Below the pieces are notes generated by a model that saw only the letters and a list, made by a program, of their open reading frames with translations, ran no database searches and was not told where the DNA came from. Made by a program: the position numbers and the translations under genes. From positions 124,001-188,000 of the forward strand of contig NZ_JANUSB010000005.1 in the NCBI RefSeq assembly GCF_024793895.1: a stretch of 64,000 nucleotides of DNA, given 5' to 3'. This DNA comes from Serratia sp. AKBS12. GTDB lineage: Bacteria > Pseudomonadota > Gammaproteobacteria > Enterobacterales > Enterobacteriaceae. Positions 1 through 9,421 of the stretch are shown piece by piece. The stretch's first letter is position 1; every line of letters begins with the position of its first letter.

Positions 1-250
1 TCGCGATCCACAGAGTTTTGAAGCCGGCCATACGCCAGGCGCTTACCATCTTACCAACGCGACCCTATCGGCATTTATGCAACAGAATGATTTCGAGCGA
101 CCGGTAATGGTGATGTGCTACCACGGCAACAGCAGCCGCAGCGCAGCACAATATCTTATTAATCAAGGATTTGATTCCGTTTACAGCATCGACGGCGGCT
201 TTGAGGCCTGGCTGCGCCAGTACCCGCAAGAGGTAGAAACTTCCGCCTAA
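1..250 (+). CDS. glpE: Thiosulfate sulfurtransferase GlpE (5' truncated)
   Basis: Single-domain rhodanese that transfers sulfane sulfur from thiosulfate to cyanide or thioredoxin in the cytoplasm. The window begins inside the gene; the reading frame starts at base 2, so about the last 82 codons are present. The active-site loop CYHGNSSR is visible, with the persulfide-forming Cys at its start, followed by the family-typical SIDGGFEAW near the C-terminus. It ends with TAA at 248-250. It is first in the glpEGR order, as in E. coli, but 387 bases separate it from the glpG start. Identity is certain for the part seen; the start is outside the window. Confidence 0.95.
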   Translation, partial: RDPQSFEAGHTPGAYHLTNATLSAFMQQNDFERPVMVMCYHGNSSRSAAQYLINQGFDSVYSIDGGFEAWLRQYPQEVETSA

Positions 251-637
251 CCACCTGCGCTCCGAGGTTGTGACAACGCTACCGGCTGGTGTCCCCCACG
301 CGTTAATGGGATACATCTGAGGATCCCAGCTGATGGGCCACTCCAGGGGGTAAGGCAACTTTCCCCCGGCCAATTTATCAGCAGCAGGGCCAGCGTGCCG
401 CCAATCGCACGCTATCTAGCCACTGGCTTTATCCCGCATATTCGGGGCACGACTGCGCCCTTTCCTTTGCCACAGCCCCACATCCATCGATTGCCCTCTC
501 CCGTTAACGCACAATGCGTTACCGAAGGTTAAAGCATTGCCAACGCCTGGGGCTTCGACGTTATAATCAGCCGTCGATTGCCAGTGGTGATGCAAACCGC
601 GGCAGAAATCATCTACTTATCACGGATCCCCCTATTT
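251..637. other. Long glpE-glpG intergenic region
   Basis: These 387 bases hold no convincing gene. A perfect 7-bp hairpin with loop CAA lies at 505-521 (arms TAACGCA and TGCGTTA). A G5/C5 inverted repeat flanks the segment around 346-367. A minus-strand reading frame crosses the glpE end here but also runs antisense through glpE, so it is probably chance. A promoter for glpGR may lie here, but no clear -35/-10 pair was assigned. Confidence 0.5.
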
Positions 638-1474
638 ATGGTTCGAGTGATCGCCGTATCCAACCCCCGCCTGGCACAGGCCTTTGTCGATTACATGGCC
701 ACGCTGGGCATCACGCTTGAGGTGCATAACACCGGCGAGGCGGCGGAAATCTGGTTGGCCGACGACAGTCGCCTCGATCAGGTACAGCATGAACTGCAGC
801 AGTTTATGATTGACCCGCTTAACCGCCGTTATCAGGCCGCCAGTTGGCAGACCGGCACCACCGACGCCAATATGCCTTACCAACACGTCTCCTACCTGCA
901 ACTCATCCGCAGCAAGGCCGGCCCGTTGACGTTAACGGTGATGGTATTGTGTATTCTGGTCTACCTGCTGATGCAGGTATTGGGCGACGATCTCGTGATG
1001 TACTGGCTGTCCTGGCCGCAGAACAGCGAGCAATATAGCCAGCTGTGGCGCTGGGTCAGCCATGCCTTGCTGCATTTTTCGCTGCTGCACATTACCTTCA
1101 ACCTGCTGTGGTGGTGGTATCTCGGCGGCCCGATGGAAAAACGCCTCGGCGCCGGTAAACTGTTCGTGCTGGCGGTAGTTTCTGCCTTCTTCAGCGGCTG
1201 GGCGCAATCACTGTTCAGCGGCGCGCTGTTTGGTGGCCTGTCCGGCGTGGTTTATGCGCTGATGGGTTACAGCTGGCTCAGCGGCGAGCGTGCGCCGGAA
1301 CGCGGTCTGATGCTGCCACGCGGTCTGATGGCGTTTTCCGTGCTGTGGTTGGTGGCTGGCTACTTCGATATTTTAGGAATGTCGATCGCTAACGCGGCAC
1401 ACGTCGCCGGTTTAGTGTTAGGGTTACTGATGGCATTTTGGGATACGCGACATCGCGCCACCCACCAACAATAA
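638..1474 (+). CDS. glpG: Rhomboid intramembrane serine protease GlpG
   Basis: Intramembrane protease of the inner membrane that cleaves transmembrane segments of substrate proteins. From the ATG at 638 it encodes 278 residues, beginning [16 protein letters not shown]; this fits E. coli GlpG (276 aa), whereas the upstream in-frame start at 578 adds 20 unrelated residues. The soluble N-terminal domain covers about residues 1-75. Six membrane segments follow, with HxxxN in the [14 protein letters not shown] stretch, the nucleophile Ser in [12 protein letters not shown], and the catalytic His in NAAHVAGL near the C-terminus. glpR starts 28 bases downstream, so the two are probably co-transcribed. 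The start has only a weak ribosome site. Confidence 0.95.
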   Translation: MVRVIAVSNPRLAQAFVDYMATLGITLEVHNTGEAAEIWLADDSRLDQVQHELQQFMIDPLNRRYQAASWQTGTTDANMPYQHVSYLQLIRSKAGPLTLTVMVLCILVYLLMQVLGDDLVMYWLSWPQNSEQYSQLWRWVSHALLHFSLLHITFNLLWWWYLGGPMEKRLGAGKLFVLAVVSAFFSGWAQSLFSGALFGGLSGVVYALMGYSWLSGERAPERGLMLPRGLMAFSVLWLVAGYFDILGMSIANAAHVAGLVLGLLMAFWDTRHRATHQQ

Positions 1475-1502
1475 CAGCCAGGTACATATATAGGGGATTA
1501 TC

Positions 1503-2261
1503 GTGAAGCAAACACAGCGTCATGACGCAATTATCGAGCTGGTGCGACTACAGGGATATGTCAGCACGGAAGAACTGGTCGAACATTTTGACGTCAGTCC
1601 GCAAACGATTCGCCGCGATCTGAATGACCTGGCCGATCAGAACAAGATTCAGCGCCATCACGGCGGCGCCGCGCTGCCGTCCAGCTCGGTGAACGCCGCT
1701 TACCACGATCGCAAGGTGATGTGGTCCGAAGAAAAGGCGCGCATCGCCCAACGCGTCGCCAGCCAGATCCCGGATGGTGCCACGCTGTTCATTGATATCG
1801 GCACCACGCCAGAAGCGGTGGCCCACGCGCTGATGAACCACAAGAACCTGCGGGTAGTTACCAATAACCTCAACGTCGCTACGCTGCTGACCGCCAAAGA
1901 AGATTTTCGGCTGATTCTGGCCGGTGGTGAAGTGCGCACCCGCGACGGCGGCATCATGGGTGAAGCGACGCTGGATTTCATCTCCCAGTTCCGCCTGGAC
2001 TACGGCATCCTCGGGATCAGCGGTATCGATATGGACGGCTCGCTGCTCGAATTCGACTATCACGAAGTGCGTACCAAACGCGCCATTATTGAAAACTCGC
2101 GCTGCGTCATGCTGGTCACCGACCATTCTAAATTCGGCCGCAACGCGATGGTTAATCTCGGCAACATGAATCTGATCGACTATCTGTTCACCGACCAGTT
2201 GCCACCGCCGAGCGTGATGAAAATCATCGAGCAATACGACGTCCAACTCGAACTGTGCTAA
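1503..2261 (+). CDS. glpR: Glycerol-3-phosphate regulon repressor GlpR
   Basis: DeoR-family repressor that binds operators of glycerol-3-phosphate genes and is released by glycerol-3-phosphate. It has 252 residues, the same length as E. coli GlpR, and a GTG start. The N-terminal winged helix-turn-helix includes VSTEELVEHF and SPQTIRRDLNDL (about residues 19-45), followed by the DeoR hinge RHHGGAALPSSS. The sugar-phosphate sensor domain contains IDIGTTPEAVAHAL and GGEVRTRDGG, and the protein ends VQLELC. glpD lies downstream on the same strand with candidate operators just before it, so this repressor probably acts on its immediate neighbour. Confidence 0.97.
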   Translation: MKQTQRHDAIIELVRLQGYVSTEELVEHFDVSPQTIRRDLNDLADQNKIQRHHGGAALPSSSVNAAYHDRKVMWSEEKARIAQRVASQIPDGATLFIDIGTTPEAVAHALMNHKNLRVVTNNLNVATLLTAKEDFRLILAGGEVRTRDGGIMGEATLDFISQFRLDYGILGISGIDMDGSLLEFDYHEVRTKRAIIENSRCVMLVTDHSKFGRNAMVNLGNMNLIDYLFTDQLPPPSVMKIIEQYDVQLELC

Positions 2262-2280
2262 TCCCCGCCTGTTGTTAACC

Positions 2281-2301
2281 CTCTCTCCCTGCGGGAGAGG
2301 G
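2281..2301 (+). terminator. Hairpin after glpR
   Basis: CTCTCCC-TGC-GGGAGAG forms a perfect 7-bp stem (2283-2299), extended by one wobble and one GC pair. It lies 20 bases after the glpR stop. No T-run follows, so termination is uncertain; it could be an mRNA-stabilising hairpin or an intergenic repeat. Confidence 0.45.
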
Positions 2302-2325
2302 CCGCTCCAATTCCCCTTCACTTTT

Positions 2326-2341
2326 TGTGACTATTATCACC
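2326..2341 (+). promoter_or_regulatory. CRP-cAMP site upstream of glpD
   Basis: TGTGA-CTATTA-TCACC matches the CRP consensus TGTGA-N6-TCACA at 9 of 10 core bases. It lies about 140 bases upstream of the glpD start, in keeping with the known catabolite activation of glpD in enteric bacteria. Confidence 0.7.
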
Positions 2342-2387
2342 AAACTGTTACCTCTATCACGCCAGAATGTTTTTGTTTGGTTAAGGC

Positions 2388-2459
2388 TTGGCTTGTTTGT
2401 TGGTTTTTGATTACAATCATGAGCGAAAACGAACATGAAAGAGCTATTTCGAACATCTG
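2388..2459 (+). promoter_or_regulatory. glpD promoter with two GlpR operator candidates
   Basis: A plausible sigma-70 promoter is TTGGCT (2388-2393) with TACAAT (2412-2417), spacer 18. Two adjacent 20-bp sequences, 2420-2439 and 2440-2459, each carry the right half-site CGAACAT of the GlpR consensus at the same phase. The first also has a good left half (its complement reads ATGTTCGTTTTCGCTC). They would overlap the transcription start, a typical repressor position. The assignment rests on consensus knowledge and has not been tested. Confidence 0.65.
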
Positions 2460-2471
2460 GAGGAAGGTGAC

Positions 2472-3980
2472 GTGGAAACCAAAGACTTGATCGTTATCGG
2501 TGGCGGCATCAACGGTGCCGGCATCGCGGCGGATGCTGCCGGGCGCGGGCTGTCCGTACTGCTACTGGAAGCGCAAGACTTGGCCTGCGCTACGTCTTCC
2601 GCCAGCTCCAAGCTGATCCATGGCGGCTTGCGCTATCTGGAACACTATGAATTCCGTTTGGTAAGCGAAGCGCTGGCCGAACGTGAAGTGCTGTTGAAAC
2701 TGGCACCGCACATCGCGTTCCCGATGCGCTTTCGGCTGCCGCACCAACCGCATCTGCGCCCGGCCTGGATGATCCGCACCGGTCTGTTCCTGTACGACCA
2801 CCTGGGCAAGCGTACCAGCCTGCCGGGCAGCAAAGGGTTGCGATTTGGACCAGAATCGGTACTTAAGCCGGAACTGAAGCGCGGTTTCGAATATTCTGAC
2901 TGCTGGGTCGACGATGCGCGCCTGGTGGTACTGAACGCACAGGAAGTGGTGGAACGCGGCGGCGAAGTACGTACCCGCACCAAAGTGACCCGTGCATGGC
3001 GAGAGAACGGCCTGTGGATGGTTGAAGCCACCGATATCGACAGCGGCAAAACCTTCACCTGGCGCGCCAAGGGTCTGGTGAATGCGACCGGCCCATGGGT
3101 GAAACACTTCTTTGACGACGGCCTGAAGCTGAAATCACCGTACGGCATCCGTCTGATCAAGGGCAGCCACATCGTGGTGCCAAAAGCGCATAATCAGCCA
3201 CAATCGTATATTCTGCAAAACGAAGACAACCGCATCGTGTTTGTCATCCCGTGGCTGGACGAGTTTTCAATTATCGGCACCACCGACGTGGAATATCACG
3301 GCGATCCGAAAGACGTGAAAATCGACGACAATGAAATCGACTATCTGCTGAAGGTGTATAACGATCACTTCAAAAAGCAGCTGGCACGCGATGATATCGT
3401 CTGGACCTACTCCGGCGTACGACCGCTGTGCGATGACGAGTCCGACTCGCCGCAGGCGGTCACGCGCGATTACACCCTGGACGTGCATGATGATGCTGGC
3501 CAGGCGCCGCTGCTGTCAGTGTTCGGCGGTAAGCTGACCACCTACCGCAAGCTGGCAGAACACGCGATGGAAAAACTGGCCCGTTACTATCCGGGTGCCG
3601 GTCCGGCGTGGACCAAAAACGGCGCATTGCCGGGTGGCGACATCGGCGGCGATCGCGACGGTTACGCGGCCAAACTGCGACGCGAACACGCCTGGCTGCC
3701 AGAATCGCTGGCTCGACGTTACGCGCGCACCTATGGCAGCCACAGCGAACTGATCCTGGACGGCGCCAACGGTCTGACAGACCTGGGCGAAGATTTCGGC
3801 CACGGCTTGTACCAGGCCGAACTGCGCTATCTGGTAGAAAAAGAGTGGGTGGTTGAGCTGGACGATGCCATCTGGCGTCGCACCAAACTCGGCATGTGGC
3901 TGGATGAAGCGCAACAGGCGCGCGTCAAAGCCTGGCTGGCGCAACACGCGAAAACGAAAACGCTGTCGCTGGCCTCGTAA
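2472..3980 (+). CDS. glpD: Aerobic glycerol-3-phosphate dehydrogenase GlpD
   Basis: FAD-dependent dehydrogenase on the inner face of the cytoplasmic membrane. It oxidises sn-glycerol-3-phosphate to dihydroxyacetone phosphate and passes electrons to ubiquinone. The protein has 502 residues against 501 in E. coli. The dinucleotide-binding motif VIGGGINGAGIA lies at residues 8-19, SSKLIHGGLRYLEHYEF follows, and FGGKLTTYRKLAEHA lies near residue 355. The start is GTG at 2472, behind AGGAAGG; the N-terminus METKDLIVIGGG matches E. coli exactly. It is on the same strand as glpEGR, unlike E. coli, where glpD is divergent from them. A terminator hairpin follows. Confidence 0.98.
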   Translation: METKDLIVIGGGINGAGIAADAAGRGLSVLLLEAQDLACATSSASSKLIHGGLRYLEHYEFRLVSEALAEREVLLKLAPHIAFPMRFRLPHQPHLRPAWMIRTGLFLYDHLGKRTSLPGSKGLRFGPESVLKPELKRGFEYSDCWVDDARLVVLNAQEVVERGGEVRTRTKVTRAWRENGLWMVEATDIDSGKTFTWRAKGLVNATGPWVKHFFDDGLKLKSPYGIRLIKGSHIVVPKAHNQPQSYILQNEDNRIVFVIPWLDEFSIIGTTDVEYHGDPKDVKIDDNEIDYLLKVYNDHFKKQLARDDIVWTYSGVRPLCDDESDSPQAVTRDYTLDVHDDAGQAPLLSVFGGKLTTYRKLAEHAMEKLARYYPGAGPAWTKNGALPGGDIGGDRDGYAAKLRREHAWLPESLARRYARTYGSHSELILDGANGLTDLGEDFGHGLYQAELRYLVEKEWVVELDDAIWRRTKLGMWLDEAQQARVKAWLAQHAKTKTLSLAS

Positions 3981-4006
3981 CGACAGCGCACTCACCCCGT
4001 GAAATC

Positions 4007-4030
4007 AGGGCCGGATACTCCGGCCCTTTT
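4007..4030 (+). terminator. Rho-independent terminator of glpD
   Basis: GGGCCGG (4008-4014), loop ATACT, CCGGCCC (4020-4026), then four T. It sits between the convergent glpD and glgP, immediately before the glgP stop codon on the other strand. Confidence 0.85.
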
Positions 4031-4031
4031 A

Positions 4032-6479
4032 CTATAGCTTCACCGGCTTGATGTGCCAGATCTCGTCGGCGTATTCCTGAATGGTGCGATCGGACGAAAA
4101 ATAGCCCATATTGGCAATGTTCAGCACCGCCCGCCGCGTCCACTCATCCTGTTGGCGATACAGCTCGTCAACCCGATCCTGCGTGTCAACATAGCTACGA
4201 TAATCCGCCAACAGCTGATAGTGATCGCCGAGATTCACCAACGAGTCGAATAGGTTACTGTAGCGCTTGGGCTCCTGCGGGCTGAAGGCACCGGTCGCGA
4301 TCTGCGTCAGCGCCTGGTGCAGTTCGGTGTCCTGCTCATAATACTGGTGCGGGTTGTAACCGTTACGCCGCAGCTGCTCTACCTGTTCGGCGGTGTTGCC
4401 AAAGATAAAGATATTGTCTTCGCCGACATGCTCGCGCATTTCAACGTTGGCACCGTCCAGCGTGCCAATGGTCAGCGCGCCGTTGAGGGCAAATTTCATG
4501 TTACTGGTGCCGGAGGCCTCGGTGCCGGCCAGCGAGATCTGTTCGGACAGATCCGCTGCCGGAATGATCATCTGCGCCAGGCTGACGCCATAATTGGGAA
4601 TAAACACTACTTTCAGCCGATCGTGCACCCGCGGATCGTTGTTGATCACCTTTGCCACGTCATTGATCAAGCGAATAATCTGCTTGGCGGCGTAGTAGGC
4701 CGAGGCCGCCTTGCCGGCAAAAATCACCACGCGTGGTACGCGTTCGGTTTCCGGATCCTGCAGCAGCCGGTTATAGCGAGTGATAACGTGCAACACGTTC
4801 AATAGTTGCCGTTTGTATTCATGGATGCGCTTGATCTGCACATCAAACAACGCATCCGGGTTGACCACCACGTTCAGCTTGCGGGCGATGTAAGCCGCCA
4901 GCCGCTGTTTGTTTTGCTGCTTGGCCTCCCGCACCGCCAACAGAAAACTGGGGTAATCGACGTTGGGTTTAATCTCGCTCAACTGGCTGAGATCGGTGCG
5001 CCAGGTATGGCCAATGGCATCGTCCAGCACTGCCGACAGTGGGCGATTGGCCAGCCCCAGCCAGCGCCGTGGCGTAACGCCGTTGGTTTTATTACAAAAG
5101 CGATCGGGGAAGATACGGGCAAAGTCGGCAAACAGCGATTGCACCATCAGTTCGGAGTGCAGCGCAGAAACGCCATTCACCTTGTGACTGACCACCACCG
5201 CCAGCCACGCCATGCGCACTTTGCGGCCGTGCTGTTCGTCGATGATCGACAGACGCGCCAGCAGATCGTTGTCACCTGGCGCTTCCTGTTGCACATACTT
5301 GAGGAAATGATCGTTGATTTCGAAGATCAGCTGCAGATGACGCGGCAGGATCTTGCCGATCATCTCCACCGGCCAGGTTTCCAGCGCTTCGCTCATCAGC
5401 GTGTGGTTGGTGTAGGAAAACACTTTTTCCACCACCCCCCAGGCGTCTAGCCAGTTGAATTTATGCTCGTCGATCAACACGCGCATCAGTTCCGGGATCG
5501 ACAACACCGGGTGGGTATCGTTGAGGTGAATGGCGATTTTGTCTGCCAGATTATCAAAGGTCTTATGCATCGCCCAATGGCGATTGAGGATATCCTGCAC
5601 CGTCGCCGATACCAGGAAATACTCCTGCCGCAACCGCAGTTCACGCCCCGAATAGGTCGAGTCATCCGGATACAGCACCCGCGAAACGTTTTCAGAATGG
5701 TTTTTATCTTCTACCGCAGCGAAATAATCTCCCTGGTTAAACTTGCCCAGGTTGATTTCGTTACTCGCCTGCGCGCTCCACAGCCGCAGGGTATTGGTGG
5801 CGTCGGTGTCAAACCCGGGGATCACCTGATCGTAGGCGATCGCCAGTACCTCTTCGGTTTCCACCCAGCGGGTTTTCGCGCCCTCCTGCTGGACACGCCC
5901 GCCAAAACGCACTTTGTAACGGGTGTTATGGCGCGGGAACTCCCACGGATTACCATATTCCAGCCAATAGTCGGGTGATTCCATCTGCTGACCGTCCACG
6001 ATGTTCTGCTTGAACATACCGTATTCGTAGCGGATGCCATAACCGCGCCCCGGCAACGCCAGCGTTGCCAGCGAATCCAGGAAACAGGCGGCTAGCCGCC
6101 CCAACCCGCCGTTGCCGAGCCCCGGGTCGTTCTCTTCCTCCAGCAGTTCGCCAAGGCTGAGGCCCATCTCTTCCAACGCGTCCTGCAAATCCTGATAAAT
6201 GCCCATCGACAGCAGGGCATTCGACAGAGTGCGCCCAAGCAGAAACTCCATCGACAGGTAATAGACCTGCCGCACATCCTGCGACAACTGGGCGCGATTG
6301 GAGCGCAGCCAGCGTTCCACCATGCGATCGCGCACCGCGAACAGGGCGGCGTTGAGCCAGTCATGCTGGGTAGCAATGGCCGGATCTTTGCCGATGATAA
6401 ACATCAGCTTATAGGCAATGGAATGTTTCAGCGCTTCGACACTGACCGTGGGTGAGGTGTAGCTAAACGGTGAAGTCAT
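4032..6479 (-). CDS. glgP: Glycogen phosphorylase GlgP
   Basis: Pyridoxal-phosphate enzyme that removes glucose-1-phosphate from the non-reducing ends of glycogen in the cytoplasm. At 815 residues it equals E. coli GlgP. The PLP-binding region contains [19 protein letters not shown], with the Schiff-base Lys in [22 protein letters not shown] and [16 protein letters not shown] are also present. It is the last gene of glgBXCAP, 131 bases after glgA, and converges on glpD. No atypical features were seen. Confidence 0.98.
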   Translation of the reverse strand: MTSPFSYTSPTVSVEALKHSIAYKLMFIIGKDPAIATQHDWLNAALFAVRDRMVERWLRSNRAQLSQDVRQVYYLSMEFLLGRTLSNALLSMGIYQDLQDALEEMGLSLGELLEEENDPGLGNGGLGRLAACFLDSLATLALPGRGYGIRYEYGMFKQNIVDGQQMESPDYWLEYGNPWEFPRHNTRYKVRFGGRVQQEGAKTRWVETEEVLAIAYDQVIPGFDTDATNTLRLWSAQASNEINLGKFNQGDYFAAVEDKNHSENVSRVLYPDDSTYSGRELRLRQEYFLVSATVQDILNRHWAMHKTFDNLADKIAIHLNDTHPVLSIPELMRVLIDEHKFNWLDAWGVVEKVFSYTNHTLMSEALETWPVEMIGKILPRHLQLIFEINDHFLKYVQQEAPGDNDLLARLSIIDEQHGRKVRMAWLAVVVSHKVNGVSALHSELMVQSLFADFARIFPDRFCNKTNGVTPRRWLGLANRPLSAVLDDAIGHTWRTDLSQLSEIKPNVDYPSFLLAVREAKQQNKQRLAAYIARKLNVVVNPDALFDVQIKRIHEYKRQLLNVLHVITRYNRLLQDPETERVPRVVIFAGKAASAYYAAKQIIRLINDVAKVINNDPRVHDRLKVVFIPNYGVSLAQMIIPAADLSEQISLAGTEASGTSNMKFALNGALTIGTLDGANVEMREHVGEDNIFIFGNTAEQVEQLRRNGYNPHQYYEQDTELHQALTQIATGAFSPQEPKRYSNLFDSLVNLGDHYQLLADYRSYVDTQDRVDELYRQQDEWTRRAVLNIANMGYFSSDRTIQEYADEIWHIKPVKL

Positions 6480-6610
6480 TTTTCAATCCCGAGTGCGTGA
6501 TTACAACCAGCATGGATATACCCTACTGGATGGGTGTTACACCCAGACGGCAACGCCGTGAGTCGGTAAATGCCGGCCGCACGGCAAGCGCCTGGGACGC
6601 AGGGGCCGCC

Positions 6611-8044
6611 TCAAAGCAGCCGGCGATACAGCGACAGGTATTCCTTTGCCGCTACCTGCCAGCCAAAGTCGAGACTCATGGCATGGCGCTGCACGTGACG
6701 CCAGTGTTTCTGGCGGCTCCACAACACCATGGCGCGCCGAATGGCATTGCCCAGCGCAACGGCGTCACAGTCATCGAATACGAATCCGCTGGCGGTACCG
6801 TCGGCCAGATTTTCCAGCGCGCAGTCCACCACCGTGTCCGCCAGCCCGCCAGTGCGGCGTACCAGCGGCAGCGTGCCGTACTTCAGGCCATACAGCTGCG
6901 TCAGGCCGCAGGGTTCAAACCGGCTCGGCACCATAATGACATCAGCCCCGCCAATAATGCGGTGCGAGAACGCTTCGTGATAGCCGATTTGCACCCCAAC
7001 CTGCTCTGGATAGTCGGCAGCGGCCGCCAGAAACGCCTGCTGCAACACCGCATCGCCGGCACCGAGCAGCGCCAGTTGTCCGCCCTGTTCCAGCAACGCC
7101 GGCAATGCTTCCAGCACCAGATCCAGTCCTTTCTGGCTGGTCAGCCGACTGACCACCGCAAATACCGGTGCCGACTCATCCACCTTCAACCCCATGGCCT
7201 TTTGCAGATGCAGTTTATTTTTCACTTTTTCTTTCAGATCGTCGGCGTCATAACGCGCCCTGAGTCGTGCGTCGTTGGCCGGATCCCAGATTTTTTCGTC
7301 GACGCCGTTCAGAATGCCGCTTAACCGCCCCTGACGCTGCCGTTCCTGCAATAGCCCTTCCATACCATAGCCGAACTCCGGCCGGGTGATTTCGCGCGCA
7401 TAGGTCGGACTGACGGCAGTAATATGATCGGCATAGAACAATCCGGCCTTCAGGTAGGACATCTGCCCGTGAAACTCGAGGCCGTAGATGTCATAAAACG
7501 ACTGGGGAAGCCACAGCTCAGTAACGTGATGTGCGGAAAACATGCCCTGATAGGCCAGGTTGTGCACGGTAAACACCGAACGCGCCGGGTGGCCGTTTGC
7601 CGCCAGATAGGCACAGGTCAGCCCGGCGTGCCAGTCGTGTGCATGCACCAGCGTCGGTCGCCAATAGCGATCCAGCCCCTTGGCCAGTTCGCAGGCCATC
7701 CAGCCGAGCAGCGCAAAGCGGCGGTGATTATCGGGATAGGCATACATCGACTGGTCGTGGTACGGACTGCCAGGGCGATCGTAAAGCCAGGGCGCATCAA
7801 TCAGATAGATGCCAACGCCATGATAGGTACCATAGCGCAGCCCGACGCGGCCGGCGAACGAGTCGATTTCCGCCACCAGTACGGTTTCGGCAATGCCGTT
7901 ACGCAGATCGGGGAAAGCGGGTAATAACACCCGCACATCGGCGCCGGCATCAATCTGCGCCGCCGGCAGCGCGCCAACCACGTCTGCGAGCCCGCCGGTT
8001 TTAAGCAGTGGGAACATCTCAGAACATACGTGTAATACCTGCAT
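6611..8044 (-). CDS. glgA: Glycogen synthase GlgA
   Basis: Retaining GT5 glycosyltransferase that extends alpha-1,4-glucan from ADP-glucose. The start at 8044 gives 477 residues, the E. coli length; it begins [22 protein letters not shown], 7 bases behind a GGAG ribosome site. A longer frame adding 23 residues upstream has no support. The KTGGLAD loop binds ADP-glucose, and the C-terminal nucleotide-binding part carries [17 protein letters not shown] with the conserved Glu-Pro-Cys-Gly. It lies 87 bases after glgC in the same operon. Confidence 0.97.
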   Translation of the reverse strand: MQVLHVCSEMFPLLKTGGLADVVGALPAAQIDAGADVRVLLPAFPDLRNGIAETVLVAEIDSFAGRVGLRYGTYHGVGIYLIDAPWLYDRPGSPYHDQSMYAYPDNHRRFALLGWMACELAKGLDRYWRPTLVHAHDWHAGLTCAYLAANGHPARSVFTVHNLAYQGMFSAHHVTELWLPQSFYDIYGLEFHGQMSYLKAGLFYADHITAVSPTYAREITRPEFGYGMEGLLQERQRQGRLSGILNGVDEKIWDPANDARLRARYDADDLKEKVKNKLHLQKAMGLKVDESAPVFAVVSRLTSQKGLDLVLEALPALLEQGGQLALLGAGDAVLQQAFLAAAADYPEQVGVQIGYHEAFSHRIIGGADVIMVPSRFEPCGLTQLYGLKYGTLPLVRRTGGLADTVVDCALENLADGTASGFVFDDCDAVALGNAIRRAMVLWSRQKHWRHVQRHAMSLDFGWQVAAKEYLSLYRRLL

Positions 8045-8131
8045 CGCTACTCCTGAAATTCGGCCCGCTAGCGGGCACTGGGAGACACGTAAGGGCACGA
8101 GCTGCGCGCCCACGGGGTCAAAGGCGATCCG

Positions 8132-9409
8132 CTATAATTTCGACAGCATGTCGCGCGTGACCAGCACGATGCCGCCTTCGGAACGGTAGAAACGCTTGCT
8201 GTCCTCATCGGCATTCTCGCCAATCACCATCCCTTCCGGGATCTGGCAGGCACGATCGATGATGCAACGCCGCAGGCGGCAAGAGCGGCCGACGTTGACG
8301 TCCGGCAACAACACGGTGGAATCGATGGTACAAAAGGAGTTCACCCGTACTCGAGGGAACAACACCGAATGCACCACCACCGAACCGGAAACGATGCACC
8401 CGCCGGAGACCAGCGAGTTCATGGTCATGCCATGGCTACCGGAGCGATCCTGCACGAACTTGGCCGGCGGCAGCGGTTCCATGTGCGTGCGAATCGGCCA
8501 GGCGCGGTCATACATATCCAGCTCCGGCGTCACCGACGCCAAGTCCAGGTTGGCGCGCCAGTAGGCTTCCAACGTGCCGACGTCACGCCAATACGGCGGC
8601 AGATCCGGATTGGAGGTCACGCAGGACAGCGTGAAGGGATGAGCCCAGGCGGCGTGTTGCGCGGTAATCTTGGGGATCAGATCCTTGCCGAAGTCATGGC
8701 TGGAACCCGGTGTCGACATGTCCTCTTCCAACAGGGTGAACAGATAATCCGCATTAAAGATATAAATACCCATGCTGGCGAGCGCCATATCCGGGTTGTC
8801 CGGCATCGCCGGCGGTTGCTGTGGCTTTTCCAGGAACTCCAGCACCCGGTCGTGCTCATCCACTTTCATCACGCCGAATTCACTGGCTTGCTGCAACGGC
8901 ACCGGTAGGCAGGCTACGGTACACTGCGCACCCTTTTCGACGTGGTCGATCAGCATGCGCGAATAATCCATCTTGTAGATATGATCGCCGGCCAGAATCA
9001 CCACGTATTCCGCATCGTAACGGCGGATGATATCCAGGTTCTGGTACACCGCGTCGGCGGTGCCCTTGTACCAGTGTTCGGTGCTAAGCCGCTGCTGGGC
9101 CGGCAACAGATCGACAAACTCGTTCATTTCCTCATTGAGGAACGACCAGCCGCGCTGAATGTGCTGCACCAGGGTGTGGGACTGATATTGGGTGATCACC
9201 CCAATACGTCGGATGCCCGAATTCAGGCAGTTGGACAGCGCGAAATCGATAATGCGAAACTTGCCGCCAAAGTGCACCGCAGGCTTGGCACGGGTCGAGG
9301 TTAAATCTTTCAGGCGTGAGCCGCGGCCACCGGCCAGAATCAGGGCAACGGATTTGATCGGCAGTTGCCGCGCCAACATCAAAGGGTCTTTGTTTTCAAA
9401 TCTAACCAT
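8132..9409 (-). CDS. glgC: Glucose-1-phosphate adenylyltransferase GlgC
   Basis: Makes ADP-glucose from glucose-1-phosphate and ATP; this is the committed and allosterically controlled step of glycogen synthesis. It has 425 residues (431 in E. coli; the C-terminal tail is shorter). The nucleotidyltransferase motif [20 protein letters not shown] lies near residue 27, the sugar-phosphate loop includes [13 protein letters not shown], and a C-terminal left-handed beta-helix carries the [12 protein letters not shown] repeats. It starts 12 bases after the glgX stop, so it is co-transcribed and probably coupled. Confidence 0.97.
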   Translation of the reverse strand: MVRFENKDPLMLARQLPIKSVALILAGGRGSRLKDLTSTRAKPAVHFGGKFRIIDFALSNCLNSGIRRIGVITQYQSHTLVQHIQRGWSFLNEEMNEFVDLLPAQQRLSTEHWYKGTADAVYQNLDIIRRYDAEYVVILAGDHIYKMDYSRMLIDHVEKGAQCTVACLPVPLQQASEFGVMKVDEHDRVLEFLEKPQQPPAMPDNPDMALASMGIYIFNADYLFTLLEEDMSTPGSSHDFGKDLIPKITAQHAAWAHPFTLSCVTSNPDLPPYWRDVGTLEAYWRANLDLASVTPELDMYDRAWPIRTHMEPLPPAKFVQDRSGSHGMTMNSLVSGGCIVSGSVVVHSVLFPRVRVNSFCTIDSTVLLPDVNVGRSCRLRRCIIDRACQIPEGMVIGENADEDSKRFYRSEGGIVLVTRDMLSKL

Positions 9410-9421
9410 GATTGACTCCTT

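Noticed and set aside
65..373. 102-codon minus-strand frame across the glpE end
   Set aside because: Half of it is antisense to glpE and the rest lies in a non-coding gap; no motif or ribosome site supports it.
1548..2321. 257-codon minus-strand frame antisense to glpR
   Set aside because: It is a shadow of a full-length, highly typical GlpR.
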